Counted from the first letter of the stretch, positions 51,515 through 60,706 are shown. The stretch: 64,000 bases of DNA from Candidatus Brevundimonas phytovorans (GCA_029203145.1 CP119309.1:1637001-1701000); one strand, 5' to 3'. Notes: a model not told the origin generated them from the sequence alone. Translations and numbers: made by a program.

Positions 51515-52258
51515 TCAGCCCGGCTTGCGGAAGCGATAGACGAACTGGTCGGTCTTGCCGCGAATGGCTTCGTCAAAGACGTTCAACGTGTGGTCGTCGG
51601 CGGGGTTCGCAACGGCCGAGGTCTCGCCGTCGAAGACGAAGCCAGCGGCCTCGACCTCGCGGCGCAGTTGCGCGCCCTCGATGCGGTGCAGGGTCTCGAC
51701 GGCGGTGTTGGCGGCGCCGGGCGCGGCCTGGTGGTCGATGACCACGAACAGGCCGCCGGGTTTCAGCGCCTTGAAGATGTCCGCGTTCATTTTGGTCACG
51801 TCCACGCCGAAGCGGGGGATGTGGAAGTCGTGGTACTCCTGGCTCATGAAGACCACGTCCAGCGGCGCGTCGAAGGCCATGGCGTCCAGGTCGCCGTTGA
51901 CGCGGCTGACGTTGGGATAGGCGGCGACCAAGGCGTCTGCGCGCGGGTTTTCACGCTCGGCGGTCTTGTTCGGCACGAAGGCGTAGACGTGACCGCCCTC
52001 ACCCACGACGCGCGCAAACAGGCGGGTGAAGTAGCCCGCGCCGGGGCGGATGTCGGCCACGCGCTGACCCGGCTGAAGCTGGGCGAAGGCGAGGATTTCG
52101 GCCGGATGCCGCAGCGGATCGCGAGCGACCTCGTCGGCGGGACGCAGGGTGTCGGCGACGGCGCTCTGGTAGGCGGCGGGCCCAGCGTTTTGGGCCAGGA
52201 CCGGCGAACCGGCGATCATCAGGGCGGACAGGGCGGCGGCGAGCAGGCAGGACTTCAT
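51515..52258 (-). CDS. Exported methyltransferase-like protein 2
   Basis: 247 residues with a clear signal peptide (about 22 residues, ending VLAQ). Motif I reads VADIRPGAGYFTRLFARVVG and the later ALKPGGLFVVIDHQAA; the YHDFH segment matches YHDLH in the neighbour. The two are tandem paralogues separated by 28 bp, roughly half identical by eye. The function outside the cytoplasm is unknown; the domain may bind another ligand. Confidence 0.8.
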   Translation of the reverse strand: MKSCLLAAALSALMIAGSPVLAQNAGPAAYQSAVADTLRPADEVARDPLRHPAEILAFAQLQPGQRVADIRPGAGYFTRLFARVVGEGGHVYAFVPNKTAERENPRADALVAAYPNVSRVNGDLDAMAFDAPLDVVFMSQEYHDFHIPRFGVDVTKMNADIFKALKPGGLFVVIDHQAAPGAANTAVETLHRIEGAQLRREVEAAGFVFDGETSAVANPADDHTLNVFDEAIRGKTDQFVYRFRKPG

Positions 52259-52297
52259 GGGGCGACCTCCGGGAAAGCTGGGCCGCATAAGGCGCGT

Positions 52298-52327
52298 GCA
52301 AGAGGCGGCTGACAAGCCGCCTCTTGC
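52298..52327 (-). terminator. Perfect 13-bp hairpin after gor
   Basis: GCAAGAGGCGGCT (52298-52310) pairs perfectly with 52315-52327 around a four-base loop, eight bases after the gor stop. There is no U-tract, so it may act as a factor-assisted terminator or mRNA stabiliser. Confidence 0.6.
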
Positions 52328-52335
52328 TGCAACCA

Positions 52336-53724
52336 TCAACCCGCCGACATCGACGCCGGGGACTGCTTCTCTTTCAGCGTGACCAGTTCCTCGGCCATGG
52401 TCGGGTGAACGGCGCAGGTGGCGTCCCACTGGGCCTTGGTCAGGCCCGCCTTCACAGCGATGGCGGCCAGTTGGATCATCTCCGGGCTTTCCGGGCCGAC
52501 GATGTGAACGCCGACGACGCGCTGGCTGTCGGCGTCGACCACGAGCTTCATCAGCACCCGCTCGTCCGAGCCGGTGAAGGCGTACTTCATCGGGCGGAAG
52601 CGGGTCACATAGACATCGACCTCGCCCGGACAGGCGCGGCGCGCCTCATGCTCGGTCAGGCCGACGACGCCGACCGGCGGCTGGCTGAAGACGGCGGTGG
52701 CGACGGCTTCGTAGTCGAAGTGCTGCGGGTTGTTCTTGTAGACCGTCTCGTGGAAGGCGACGGCCTCGCGGATGGCGACCGGCGTCAGGTTCATCCGGTC
52801 GGTCACGTCGCCGATGGCCCAGATATTGTCGGCCGAGGTCTTCGAGAAGGGGTCGACGGCGATGGCGCCCTCGTCGTTCAGCTCGACGCCCGCGTTCTCG
52901 AGACCCAGTCCCTTGACGTAGGGGACGCGGCCGGTGGCGAACATGACCACGTCGGTTTCCAGCGTCATGCCGTTGCCCAGGTGGTTGACCAGCCCGGTCT
53001 CGGTCTTCTCGATCGAGGTGTGCTGGCAGCCCAGGATGACCTTGATGCCCCGCTTCTCGATCTCGCCCGCCAGATGGGCGCGCACGTCGTCGTCGAAACC
53101 GCGCAGGATGTTGGGGCCGCGATAGATCAGGGTGGTCTCGACGCCCAGACCGGCGAAGATGCCCGCGAACTCGACGGCGATATAGCCGCCGCCCGCGATC
53201 AGGATGCGCTTGGGCAGTTCCGGCAGGTGGAAGGCTTCTTCCGAGGTGATGGCGTGCTCGACGCCGGGCAGGTCCTCAGGCTTCCACGGGCGACCGCCGG
53301 TGGCGATCAGGATCTTCTCGGCGGTGAAGGTCTGGTTTTTGCCGACAATCTCGACGGTGTGGGCGTCCTTCATCACGGCGCGGCCGTGGACCAGATCGAC
53401 GCCCGCCTTGCCCAGGTTGGCGGCGTAGATGCCCGACAGGCGGGCGATCTCGACATCCTTGGCCTGCAGGAAGGTCGGCCAGTCGAACCTGGCGTTGTCG
53501 AAGGACCAGCCGTAGCCCTCGGCGATCTCCAGCGCGTGGCTGACTTCCGAGGCCATGACCATGAACTTCTTGGGCACGCAGCCGCGAATGACGCAGGTGC
53601 CGCCGACGCGATACTCTTCGGCCACGGCCACCTTCTTGCCGCCCAGAGCCGTCAGGCGCGCCGCGCGCACCCCGCCCGAACCGGCGCCGATGACGAAGAG
53701 GTCGTAGTCGTAGGTCGTGGTCAT
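52336..53724 (-). CDS. gor: Glutathione-disulfide reductase
   Basis: FAD/NADPH enzyme keeping glutathione reduced. FAD motif GAGSGGVRAARL, redox-active disulfide in GGTCVIRGCVPKK, NADPH motif GGGYIAVEFAGI, and the C-terminal HPTMAEELVT His. 462 residues, normal. The upstream region carries clustered GANTC sites and a repeat shared with ribE. Confidence 0.95.
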   Translation of the reverse strand: MTTTYDYDLFVIGAGSGGVRAARLTALGGKKVAVAEEYRVGGTCVIRGCVPKKFMVMASEVSHALEIAEGYGWSFDNARFDWPTFLQAKDVEIARLSGIYAANLGKAGVDLVHGRAVMKDAHTVEIVGKNQTFTAEKILIATGGRPWKPEDLPGVEHAITSEEAFHLPELPKRILIAGGGYIAVEFAGIFAGLGVETTLIYRGPNILRGFDDDVRAHLAGEIEKRGIKVILGCQHTSIEKTETGLVNHLGNGMTLETDVVMFATGRVPYVKGLGLENAGVELNDEGAIAVDPFSKTSADNIWAIGDVTDRMNLTPVAIREAVAFHETVYKNNPQHFDYEAVATAVFSQPPVGVVGLTEHEARRACPGEVDVYVTRFRPMKYAFTGSDERVLMKLVVDADSQRVVGVHIVGPESPEMIQLAAIAVKAGLTKAQWDATCAVHPTMAEELVTLKEKQSPASMSAG

Positions 53725-53736
53725 CGGGGGCTCCGG

Positions 53737-53785
53737 GAATCAGACTCGAAAACATGAGTCCAATTCGTCTGAATCGTCTGAAATC
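53737..53785 (-). promoter_or_regulatory. gor upstream element: four GANTC sites and 9-nt-period repeat
   Basis: GANTC occurs at 53737, 53743, 53756 and 53771, four sites in 39 bp. The sites at 53743 and 53756 form a GACTC/GAGTC hairpin with loop GAAAACAT. GTC(T/C)(G/A)AA-type units start at 53758, 53767 and 53776. In Caulobacterales GANTC is methylated by CcrM and read by GcrA. Confidence 0.5.
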
Positions 53786-53853
53786 CGCACGGCTGAGCCG
53801 TAGCGCTGACCCGACTTAGGCGCCGGGACGCGAGGGGGCAAGGCGACGCAACG

Positions 53854-54705
53854 TCATGCCGGATACGCCAGCCCTGCGAACAACATCCAAGCGGCGTAGA
53901 AGAGGGAGAGCATGCAGATGGAGAGGACCGTCCATTCGCTTACCGTGGACAGTAAGGGCGGGTTGGCGCGCTTGCCGGTCGGCCAAAACCACCGGGCGAA
54001 CCCCACAAAGGAAACGATGAGAGCCGCGGCCGCCAGCGCTATCCTCCACAACGTGGGCGCAACAGCCCACTGAAAATCCACGCCTACCGGAAGGTCCTGA
54101 ACGCCAACCTGCCGAACATCGCCGAAGCTCAAAAACGCCATGACGGCCGCAACAACGACCGTGACCATGCCATGTCGCCGCATGCGGTTGCGTTCGTCAG
54201 ATTCGTCGCCCGGAACAACGGCTGCACAATCCTTCTCGGAAGGCGTCTGCCCTAACCCCTCACGAAATTTCGTGATGCGTGACTTCATCTCATGCGCTGA
54301 CAGCTTCCAGCCCTGAAGAACAAAGCCATGTCGAGGCGCCGAACCAGTCACCGTCAGCCAGGCTAATCCCCTCACTTCCAGTACATCAATGCGGGTCACG
54401 TCATTCCAGGACAAAGCAGCGTGCCTAAGCCCACCCTCGCACCTGAGCCCATGTTGATCGACAACTAGCTTGGGCAAGAAAACAAGTCTTAGCAGCGCCG
54501 CGAGGAAACAAATGCCAAACAAGACGGCAAAGCTCCAGGCGGCCAGCGGATTCACGGGCGATTGACCAGATGTCGTTGCCGGATTCTGGCTGGCGTAGAT
54601 CACGTAAACCACCGCGGCGGAACCAACCGCGCAGAATGCAGCCTTGAGACGCGAAGCCTCAAACACTAGCACGTCTGCAGCCCGCCGCTCGGTCAACGAC
54701 GTCAA
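53854..54705 (-). CDS. Multi-span membrane protein with PH-like domain, 283 aa
   Basis: Two N-terminal hydrophobic segments (about residues 20-37 and 50-72), a soluble 110-residue region (VVDQHGLRCEGGLRHAALSW, DVTRIDVLEVRGLAWLTVTG) resembling bacterial PH-type domains, then three more hydrophobic segments. Base composition is visibly less GC-rich than in neighbours and codon use differs, suggesting acquisition. It overlaps the rpiA stop by four bases. No specific function can be given. Confidence 0.65.
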   Translation of the reverse strand: MTSLTERRAADVLVFEASRLKAAFCAVGSAAVVYVIYASQNPATTSGQSPVNPLAAWSFAVLFGICFLAALLRLVFLPKLVVDQHGLRCEGGLRHAALSWNDVTRIDVLEVRGLAWLTVTGSAPRHGFVLQGWKLSAHEMKSRITKFREGLGQTPSEKDCAAVVPGDESDERNRMRRHGMVTVVVAAVMAFLSFGDVRQVGVQDLPVGVDFQWAVAPTLWRIALAAAALIVSFVGFARWFWPTGKRANPPLLSTVSEWTVLSICMLSLFYAAWMLFAGLAYPA

Positions 54706-55385
54706 GGATTTAGCGTCTCGAACCCCTCGTCCGTGCCGATGATGGCCAGGTCGGTGAGGTCGAGGAAGAGGCCGTGTTCGACCACGCCGGTCAGGCTCTT
54801 GAGGTCGGCGGCGAGGCGGGCGGGGTCAGCGATGACCTTGCAGGCCGCGTCATAGATCAGGTTGCCGCCGTCGGTGCGGATCAGGCCGCGGTCGGCCTGA
54901 CGGACGCGGGCGGGCATGGGGATGTCGTGGTCGGCGAGGACGTCGGCGATGCGGTTGGCGGTGGTCTTGTGGCCGAAGGCGACGACCTCGATCGGCAAGG
55001 GGAAGGTCCCCAGCACAGGCACGACCTTGGCCGCGTCGGCGATGCAGATGCAGCGTTCCGACGCCTCCCACACCAGTTTCTCACGGAGCAGGGCCGCGCC
55101 GCCGCCCTTGATGAGGGCCAGGCCCGGACCGATCTCGTCGGCGCCGTCGACGGTCAGGTCGATGCGGGGCGTGTCCTCCAGCGTCGACAGGGTCAGGCCC
55201 AGTTCGCGCGCCAGATCGGCGGTGCGTTCCGACGTGGGCACGCAGCGCAGGTCCGGCAGGTTGCGCGCCGCCAGGGCTTTCACGAACCAGGCGGCGGTGG
55301 AGCCGGTGCCCAGACCGACCACCATGCCGGCCTCGACGTAGGCGGCGGCGGCTTCGCCGGCGTTCTTCTTCTGCAGGTCGCTCAT
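54702..55385 (-). CDS. rpiA: Ribose-5-phosphate isomerase A
   Basis: Pentose phosphate pathway. VGLGTGSTAAWFV phosphate loop, TVDGADEIGPGLALIKGGG and KVVPVLGTFPLPIEV are diagnostic. 227 residues, normal. It overlaps glmU by four bases and is coupled to it. Confidence 0.95.
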   Translation of the reverse strand: MSDLQKKNAGEAAAAYVEAGMVVGLGTGSTAAWFVKALAARNLPDLRCVPTSERTADLARELGLTLSTLEDTPRIDLTVDGADEIGPGLALIKGGGAALLREKLVWEASERCICIADAAKVVPVLGTFPLPIEVVAFGHKTTANRIADVLADHDIPMPARVRQADRGLIRTDGGNLIYDAACKVIADPARLAADLKSLTGVVEHGLFLDLTDLAIIGTDEGFETLNP

Positions 55386-56737
55386 TGGGATTTCGCCGCC
55401 TTCTTTGCGCGCATCGTAGCCATGAAGCGGGCGGCCCAGCCCGGCTTGGCCGTCTGTTCGGCTCGGCCCAGGGCCAGGTCGCCGGGCGCGACGTCCTTTG
55501 TCACCACCGAGCCGGAGCCGACCATGGCGCCCGCGCCGATGGTCACGGGAGCGACCAGCGAGGAGTTGGAGCCGACGAAGGCGCCCTCGCCCACCGTGGT
55601 CCGGTGTTTGAAGAAGCCGTCGTAGTTGCAGAAGATGGTCCCGGCGCCGATGTTGGCTTTCGCCCCCACATGGCCGTCGCCGAGATAGGCCAGATGGTTG
55701 GCCTTGGCGCCTGCGTCCATGCGGACGTTCTTGACCTCGACGAAGTTGCCGATCTTGACGCCCTCGCCCAGGTCCGCGCCGGGGCGCAGGCGGGCGTAGG
55801 GGCCGACCTCGGCCTTGGTCGCGACGCGCGCGCCCTCGATATGGCTGAAGCTGCGGATGCGCGCGCCCTCGGCCACGACCGCGCCGGGGCCGAAGACGAC
55901 GAAGGGCTCGATGGTCGTGCCGGCGCCGACTTGCGTGTCCCAGGCGAAGTGGACGGTGTCGGGGGCCGACATGGTGACGCCCGCCGCCAGGAAGTGCTCG
56001 CGCTGGGTTTGCTGGAACAGGGCCTCGGCCTGAGCCAGTTCGGACTGGGCGTTGACGCCCATGACCGAGTCTTCGGCGGCGAAGACGGCGCGGGTCGGGG
56101 CGCCGCGCTTGCGGGCCAGTTCGACCACGTCGGTCAGGTAGTATTCGCCCTTGGCGTTGTCGTTCTTCACCTCGGCCAGCAGGTCGAACAGCAGGCCGAC
56201 CGGCGCGGCCATGACGCCGGAGTTGCAGGCGGTAACGGCCAGAACCTCGGCCGAGGCCTCCTTGGCCTCGGTGATGGCCAGCAGGTCGTCGCCTTGCAGG
56301 ATCAGACGGCCATAGGCGCCGGGGTCGCGGGCCTCGAAGCCGATGACGGTGACGCCTTCATGAGCATCAGCGAAGACGGGCTCGATGTCGGCGGCCTTCA
56401 GCAGGGGCACGTCGCCATAGGTCACGACCACATGGCCGATGAAGTCGCCCAGCACGGCCTCGGCGGCGCGGACGGCGTGGCCGGTGCCCAGCGGCGGGTC
56501 CTGAACGGCGATGGAGTCTTCGCCCAGACGGCGCACGACGTGGTCGCGGACTTCCGGGGAATGGCTGCCGACCACGACCACGATGCGCTCGCAACCCAAG
56601 GCCTCGGCGGCGTCGATGGCGTGATCCAGCATGGCGCGTTGCCCGATGGGGTGCAGCACCTTGGGCAGCGGCGACTTCATCCGCGTGCCCTGGCCTGCGG
56701 CAAGGATGATGGCGGCGCGAGGATGTGGTGCGGTCAT
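55382..56737 (-). CDS. glmU: Bifunctional GlcNAc-1-P uridyltransferase / GlcN-1-P acetyltransferase
   Basis: Makes UDP-GlcNAc for peptidoglycan, LPS and probably holdfast. The N-terminal pyrophosphorylase motif LAAGQGTRMKSPLPKVLHP is followed by hexapeptide repeats (IGNFVEVKNV, HLAYLGDGHVG, IGAGTIFCNYDG with the acetyltransferase site). 451 residues, normal. First gene of the glmU-rpiA operon. Confidence 0.96.
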   Translation of the reverse strand: MTAPHPRAAIILAAGQGTRMKSPLPKVLHPIGQRAMLDHAIDAAEALGCERIVVVVGSHSPEVRDHVVRRLGEDSIAVQDPPLGTGHAVRAAEAVLGDFIGHVVVTYGDVPLLKAADIEPVFADAHEGVTVIGFEARDPGAYGRLILQGDDLLAITEAKEASAEVLAVTACNSGVMAAPVGLLFDLLAEVKNDNAKGEYYLTDVVELARKRGAPTRAVFAAEDSVMGVNAQSELAQAEALFQQTQREHFLAAGVTMSAPDTVHFAWDTQVGAGTTIEPFVVFGPGAVVAEGARIRSFSHIEGARVATKAEVGPYARLRPGADLGEGVKIGNFVEVKNVRMDAGAKANHLAYLGDGHVGAKANIGAGTIFCNYDGFFKHRTTVGEGAFVGSNSSLVAPVTIGAGAMVGSGSVVTKDVAPGDLALGRAEQTAKPGWAARFMATMRAKKAAKSQ

Positions 56738-56810
56738 GAATCGATCCGGCGGCTTGTCGTCCTGCGCGATCTAGCCCATTGCCGGGGTCTGCGCGAGCCG
56801 GGAGACAAGA

Positions 56811-57500
56811 GTGAGCATCGAACGCGATCTGGAAGGCTGGACCATCGCCTTCGACCTGGACGGGACCCTGGTGGACTCGGCGCCCGATCTGATCGGCACG
56901 CTGAACCGGATGCTGGCGCAGTATGAGCTGCCGCCGGTGCCCCTGTCCTCGGCCCGGCATCTGGTCGGGCATGGGGCGATGGCCCTGCTGCGTCATGGCT
57001 TCATGGAGGCGGGCGCCGCCTGGGACGAGGCCCACGCCCCCGGCCTGTTCGAGCGTTTCATCGAAGACTATCTGGCCCACATCGCCGACGAGAGCACCGT
57101 GTTTGACGGCGTGGTCCCGGCGCTGGAGCGGCTGGCCGCGCGCGGCGCCATCCTGTGCGTCGCCACCAACAAGCGCACCGACCTGTCTGTCGCCCTGATC
57201 GAGGCGCTGGACCTGACCAGGCACTTCGCCTTCATCGCCGGGCCGGATGCGGTGTCGGCCCGCAAGCCCAGCGGAGCGCACATCCGCGAGGCCGTGCAGA
57301 AGGCCGGCGGCGATCCGGCGCGCTGCGTCATGGTCGGCGACAGCACCACCGACACCAAGGCCGCCAAGGACGCGGGCGTGGCCTGCATCGTCGTCGGCTT
57401 CGGCTATAACGATGTGCCGCGTGAAGAGCTGGGCGGGGATGTGGTGATCAACCACTACGACGAGTTCGAGGCGGCGCTGGCCGAGGTAATGCTCGGCTGA
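56811..57500 (+). CDS. gph: Phosphoglycolate phosphatase-like HAD hydrolase
   Basis: A GTG start with GGAGA just upstream. HAD motifs: FDLDGTLVDSAPDL (nucleophile Asp), VATNKRTDLS, KPSGAHI with the Lys, and VGDSTTDTKAAKDAG. The cap region fits Gph, which clears 2-phosphoglycolate from DNA repair. It is divergent from glmU with 73 bp between. Confidence 0.9.
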   Translation: MSIERDLEGWTIAFDLDGTLVDSAPDLIGTLNRMLAQYELPPVPLSSARHLVGHGAMALLRHGFMEAGAAWDEAHAPGLFERFIEDYLAHIADESTVFDGVVPALERLAARGAILCVATNKRTDLSVALIEALDLTRHFAFIAGPDAVSARKPSGAHIREAVQKAGGDPARCVMVGDSTTDTKAAKDAGVACIVVGFGYNDVPREELGGDVVINHYDEFEAALAEVMLG

Positions 57501-57501
57501 C

Positions 57502-57602
57502 GGATGAGGGGTTGCGGGACGCTAAACTCGCAGCCTTCATCCGCCGTGGCGAGACCCCTCATCCGGCCCTGACGGGCCACCTTCTCCCGCAAGAGGAGAA
57601 GG
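57502..57602. repeat. Interspersed palindromic repeat, intergenic copy
   Basis: GGATGAGGGG at 57502 is inverted as CCCCTCATCC at 57555, followed by GGCCCTGACGGGCC and CCTTCTCCCGCAAGAGGAGAAGG. Same components as the insert in ribD. The rest of the 210-bp gap before the symporter gene holds no gene. Confidence 0.75.
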
Positions 57603-57711
57603 AAAATCTATCGAACGCTTTAGAACTTCTAACCCTCAATCGCTCCCGTTGCGGTTGCCGTCACCCCTTGCGCCAAACACATAGGACGACCGCTCCTCCC
57701 CAAAGGTCGTC

Positions 57712-59001
57712 ATGTTTCGTCGCTTCTTCGCTATCCCGCTCTGGCAGCGCACCGCCGCCGGTTTCGCTCTGGGCATTATCGCCGGCCTGATCCTGCGTGA
57801 GCAGGCGACGGTCTGGCTGCAGCCGATCGGCGACGTCTATCTGAACCTGATCCGCATGGTGGTGGCGCCCCTGGTGCTGTTCACCATCGCCAGTTCGATC
57901 GCCAAGCTGGGCGAAGGGGTCGGCGCGGTGCGGTTGGGGGTGCGGACTTTGGTGTGGTTCGCGATCACGTCGTTGCTGGCGGTGCTGGTCGGCTTTGCCT
58001 TTGGCCATCTGATCAATCCGGGGCTGGGCCTGTCCAACCTGCCGCTGGGCGAGGTACGCGAGCGGGTAATCCCGACGCCGCTTGACGTGCTGCTGGGCAT
58101 AGTGCCGACCAACCCCTTCGCCGCGCTGAGCGAGGGCAAGGTGCTGCAGATCATCTTCTTCTCCGCCCTGATGGGCGCGGCCCTGGTGGCGCTCGGCGAC
58201 CGGGCGCAGACGGCGCGGCGGTTGGTGGACGAAGGCGCGGCCCTGGTGTTCCGCATCACCCGCTGGGTGATCCAGCTGACGCCGTTCGGGGTGTTCGGCC
58301 TGATCGGCTCGGTCGTCGGCGGCTATGGCTGGGAGGCGCTGCTGCCGCTCGGCAAGTTCATCTTCGCCATCTATGCGGCCTGCCTGTTCCACATCCTGAT
58401 CGTCTATTCGGGCCTGCTGAAGTTGCACGGCCTGAAGATCCGCAGCTTCTTCCGCGGGGCATTTGCGGCCCAGCAGACGGCCTTCGCCACATCATCCTCG
58501 CTGGGCACCCTGCCCATCACCCTGCGCCAGACGGTCGAGCGTCTGGGCGTGCCGCAGGCCTATGCCGCTTTCGCCGTGCCCCTGGGGGCCAATGTGAAGA
58601 TGGACGGCTGCGGCGCCATCTATCCCGCCATCGCCTCGATCTTCATCGCCCAGTATTTCAGCATCGACCTGAGCCTGACCCAGTATGTCCTGATCGGCCT
58701 GACGGCGGTGCTGGGCTCGCTGGGGACGGCGGGCGTGCCCGGCACCTCCATCGTCATGCTGACCCTGACCCTGTCGACGGCGGGCCTGCCGCTGGAAGGC
58801 ATCGGCTACATCGTCGCCATCGACCGGATCATCGACATGATGCGCACGGCCACCAACGTCACCGGCCAGATGCTGGTGCCCGTCCTGGTCGCCAAGGAAG
58901 AAGGCATCCTGAACGAGGACATCTATAACGGTCACGTCGCCTGGTTGCCCGGCGATCCCGAGGCGGAAACCCCGGAAGGGGTCCGCACCGCCGGTATTTG
59001 A
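57712..59001 (+). CDS. Dicarboxylate/amino acid:cation symporter (DAACS family)
   Basis: 429 residues with about eight membrane segments and two re-entrant loops. The Ser-rich loop ATSSSLGTLPIT, GANVKMDGCGAIYPAI and GTAGVPGTSIVML are the substrate and Na+ binding motifs of glutamate/C4-dicarboxylate carriers. The substrate (glutamate, aspartate, succinate or other) cannot be told. Single gene followed by tRNA-Val. Confidence 0.92.
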   Translation: MFRRFFAIPLWQRTAAGFALGIIAGLILREQATVWLQPIGDVYLNLIRMVVAPLVLFTIASSIAKLGEGVGAVRLGVRTLVWFAITSLLAVLVGFAFGHLINPGLGLSNLPLGEVRERVIPTPLDVLLGIVPTNPFAALSEGKVLQIIFFSALMGAALVALGDRAQTARRLVDEGAALVFRITRWVIQLTPFGVFGLIGSVVGGYGWEALLPLGKFIFAIYAACLFHILIVYSGLLKLHGLKIRSFFRGAFAAQQTAFATSSSLGTLPITLRQTVERLGVPQAYAAFAVPLGANVKMDGCGAIYPAIASIFIAQYFSIDLSLTQYVLIGLTAVLGSLGTAGVPGTSIVMLTLTLSTAGLPLEGIGYIVAIDRIIDMMRTATNVTGQMLVPVLVAKEEGILNEDIYNGHVAWLPGDPEAETPEGVRTAGI

Positions 59002-59087
59002 TCAAAGAGGCTTGCCGTCGTCGGAATCGCGGGCTACATCGCGCCTCCCGACGGCCCAAGCCTTTCTGATTTGGCCGTTACTGCGCT

Positions 59088-59162
59088 GGACGCGTAGCTC
59101 AGCGGGAGAGCACCTCGTTCACACCGAGGGGGTCACAGGTTCAATCCCTGTCGCGTCCACCA
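59088..59162 (+). tRNA. tRNA-Val(CAC)
   Basis: Acceptor stem GGACGCG/CGCGTCC, anticodon CAC in loop TTCACAC, T-arm GTTCAATCC and encoded CCA at 59160-59162. Confidence 0.95.
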
Positions 59163-59418
59163 TTTTTCCCCTTACCTTACAACAAGATAGAGCCCACCGA
59201 CAGGCCCTTGCCCTTGGATGCCTGAGGCTTGACCTCGTTAGGGGGGCGCTAGGGGGGCGCCGAAAACCTCGCTCAAAACGGCGTTTCAGGCTGTTTCAAG
59301 CACGAATTCGCCACGAACAAGCATAGTAGCATTGCCGTCGCTTGCCCGGAACGTTCCAGCAAGGCCCCACGAAGGCCCCGTCGGTGAAATGATCCAGGCA
59401 TCCAGTGACGCCGTTCAC
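59163..59418. other. Gap after tRNA-Val with possible attachment scar
   Basis: No gene with a credible start. It carries the tandem 11-bp repeat at 59239-59260. The downstream sequence is typical of regions left between tRNA 3' ends and integrated elements, but no integrase remains in the window. Confidence 0.45.
59239..59260 (+). repeat. Tandem 11-bp repeat downstream of tRNA-Val
   Basis: TAGGGGGGCGC is repeated exactly at 59239-59249 and 59250-59260. The one-turn spacing resembles the repeats beside the integrase at 8381-8410. Confidence 0.6.
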
Positions 59419-59736
59419 TTAGTCCGGAGCAGACGGAGGTGAACTGGTCGCAGCGGGCGGACTCGGATTGCTCGTGCTTCGGGACGGCGTAGTTGTCCCC
59501 GATCCTTGAAGCGCAGGATAGCCCGGCGCCTCGGTCGCAACCGCACCATTGACCGTTTCGCTGGATGACGACGCGGCCGGTCCAGTGGGAACATCAGTCA
59601 AGGTCCCCACCTCCCCCACAGGCTCCCCTTCCGCCCCGGACGCTTCTCGCGCCCGCCGGTCGGCGTCCCTGCTGCAAGCGGCGGCCAGCAGACCAAGGAC
59701 AGCCAGGCCCGCCGCGATCTTGATGTAGGTCTTCAT
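59419..59736 (-). CDS. Small Ser/Pro/Thr-rich lipoprotein, 105 aa
   Basis: From the ATG at 59736 a signal peptide with lipobox LAAAC (Cys about residue 21) is followed by a low-complexity mature part rich in Ser, Thr, Pro, Gly and Glu, which is probably unstructured. No family is recognised. First minus-strand gene beyond tRNA-Val. Confidence 0.6.
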   Translation of the reverse strand: MKTYIKIAAGLAVLGLLAAACSRDADRRAREASGAEGEPVGEVGTLTDVPTGPAASSSSETVNGAVATEAPGYPALQGSGTTTPSRSTSNPSPPAATSSPPSAPD

Positions 59737-59842
59737 GTCGAGCTCCCTTTTCGACAAAACGGAAAGAGCGAGGCCGAGGATTGTTGCGACAGTCGCCTTT
59801 CGGTCAGTCGTGAGCGCGAGCGTCATAGCGTCCCGGCGAACC

Positions 59843-60706
59843 TCAGCCCGCCCGCCTCCGGGGTGTAGCCCTCTTCCCCTTTTCCGCAGCTGCAGGCCGC
59901 TTGGCCGTCCGCGCGCCCCTGCGAGGTTCGGCGCCCGAACCTTTCAGGCTGGCGCGGAGCGCGGCCATCAGATCCACGACATTGGTGTCCTCCGGCTCGG
60001 CGGCGCGGACAGGCTTGTGACCCTTCTGTTTGGAGGCGATCAGAGCCTTGAGCGCCTCCTCGTATCGATCGACGAACTGGTCTGGGTCGAAGGGCCCGGC
60101 CTTCTGCTCGATGATCCGCCGCGCAATATCGACCATGGCCGGATCCGGCGCCCTGTCCGATATGGCTCCAAACACGTCTCGCATGGCGCGAACCTCCCCT
60201 CTCGTACGGAGAGAATAGGCGAGAATTCCCTGGTCCCGCGGCTCGAGCGCCAGCAGGCGTTCCCGTGTCGACAGGACCACGCGCCCCAGAGCGATCTTGC
60301 CCTCGGAACGCATGGCCTCACGGATGACGCCGAAGGCTTCCTCCGCCAGCGCGCCGGCCGGCGCGAGGTAGTAGGGATTATCCCAGTAGAGGCGGTCGAT
60401 CTCTTCCTCTGGCACGAAGCGCTCGATATCGATCGTTTTCGTACTCTCCAGCTTGACGGATTTTATCTCCTCGTCGGTCAGGAGGATGTATTCGTCCTTG
60501 GCCACGGCATAGCCTTTGACCAAGGACGACCTCTCGACCGGGCCCGTGTCCGGGTCGGTGGTGATCATCCGGATACGGTTGTTGGTCTCGGGATTGATGA
60601 GATTGAAGTGAACCTCGCCCCCTGAACTGGTCGCCGTGTAAAGGGCGACGGGGCAGGTCACGAGGGACAGACGCAGGTGTCCCTGCCAGGTGGGGCGATA
60701 CGCCAT
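59843..60706 (-). CDS. ku: Non-homologous end-joining protein Ku
   Basis: A bacterial Ku homodimer binds DNA ends and recruits LigD. RPTWQGHLRLSLVTCPVALY at the N-terminus, RIRMITTDPDTGPVERSSLVKGY (beginning of the bridge, quoted as RIRMITTDPDTGPVE) and the EAMRSEGKIALGRVV core are typical. The C-terminal 45 residues are a Lys/Arg-rich tail that binds DNA. 287 residues, usual length. No ligD is seen in the window. Confidence 0.93.
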   Translation of the reverse strand: MAYRPTWQGHLRLSLVTCPVALYTATSSGGEVHFNLINPETNNRIRMITTDPDTGPVERSSLVKGYAVAKDEYILLTDEEIKSVKLESTKTIDIERFVPEEEIDRLYWDNPYYLAPAGALAEEAFGVIREAMRSEGKIALGRVVLSTRERLLALEPRDQGILAYSLRTRGEVRAMRDVFGAISDRAPDPAMVDIARRIIEQKAGPFDPDQFVDRYEEALKALIASKQKGHKPVRAAEPEDTNVVDLMAALRASLKGSGAEPRRGARTAKRPAAAEKGKRATPRRRAG

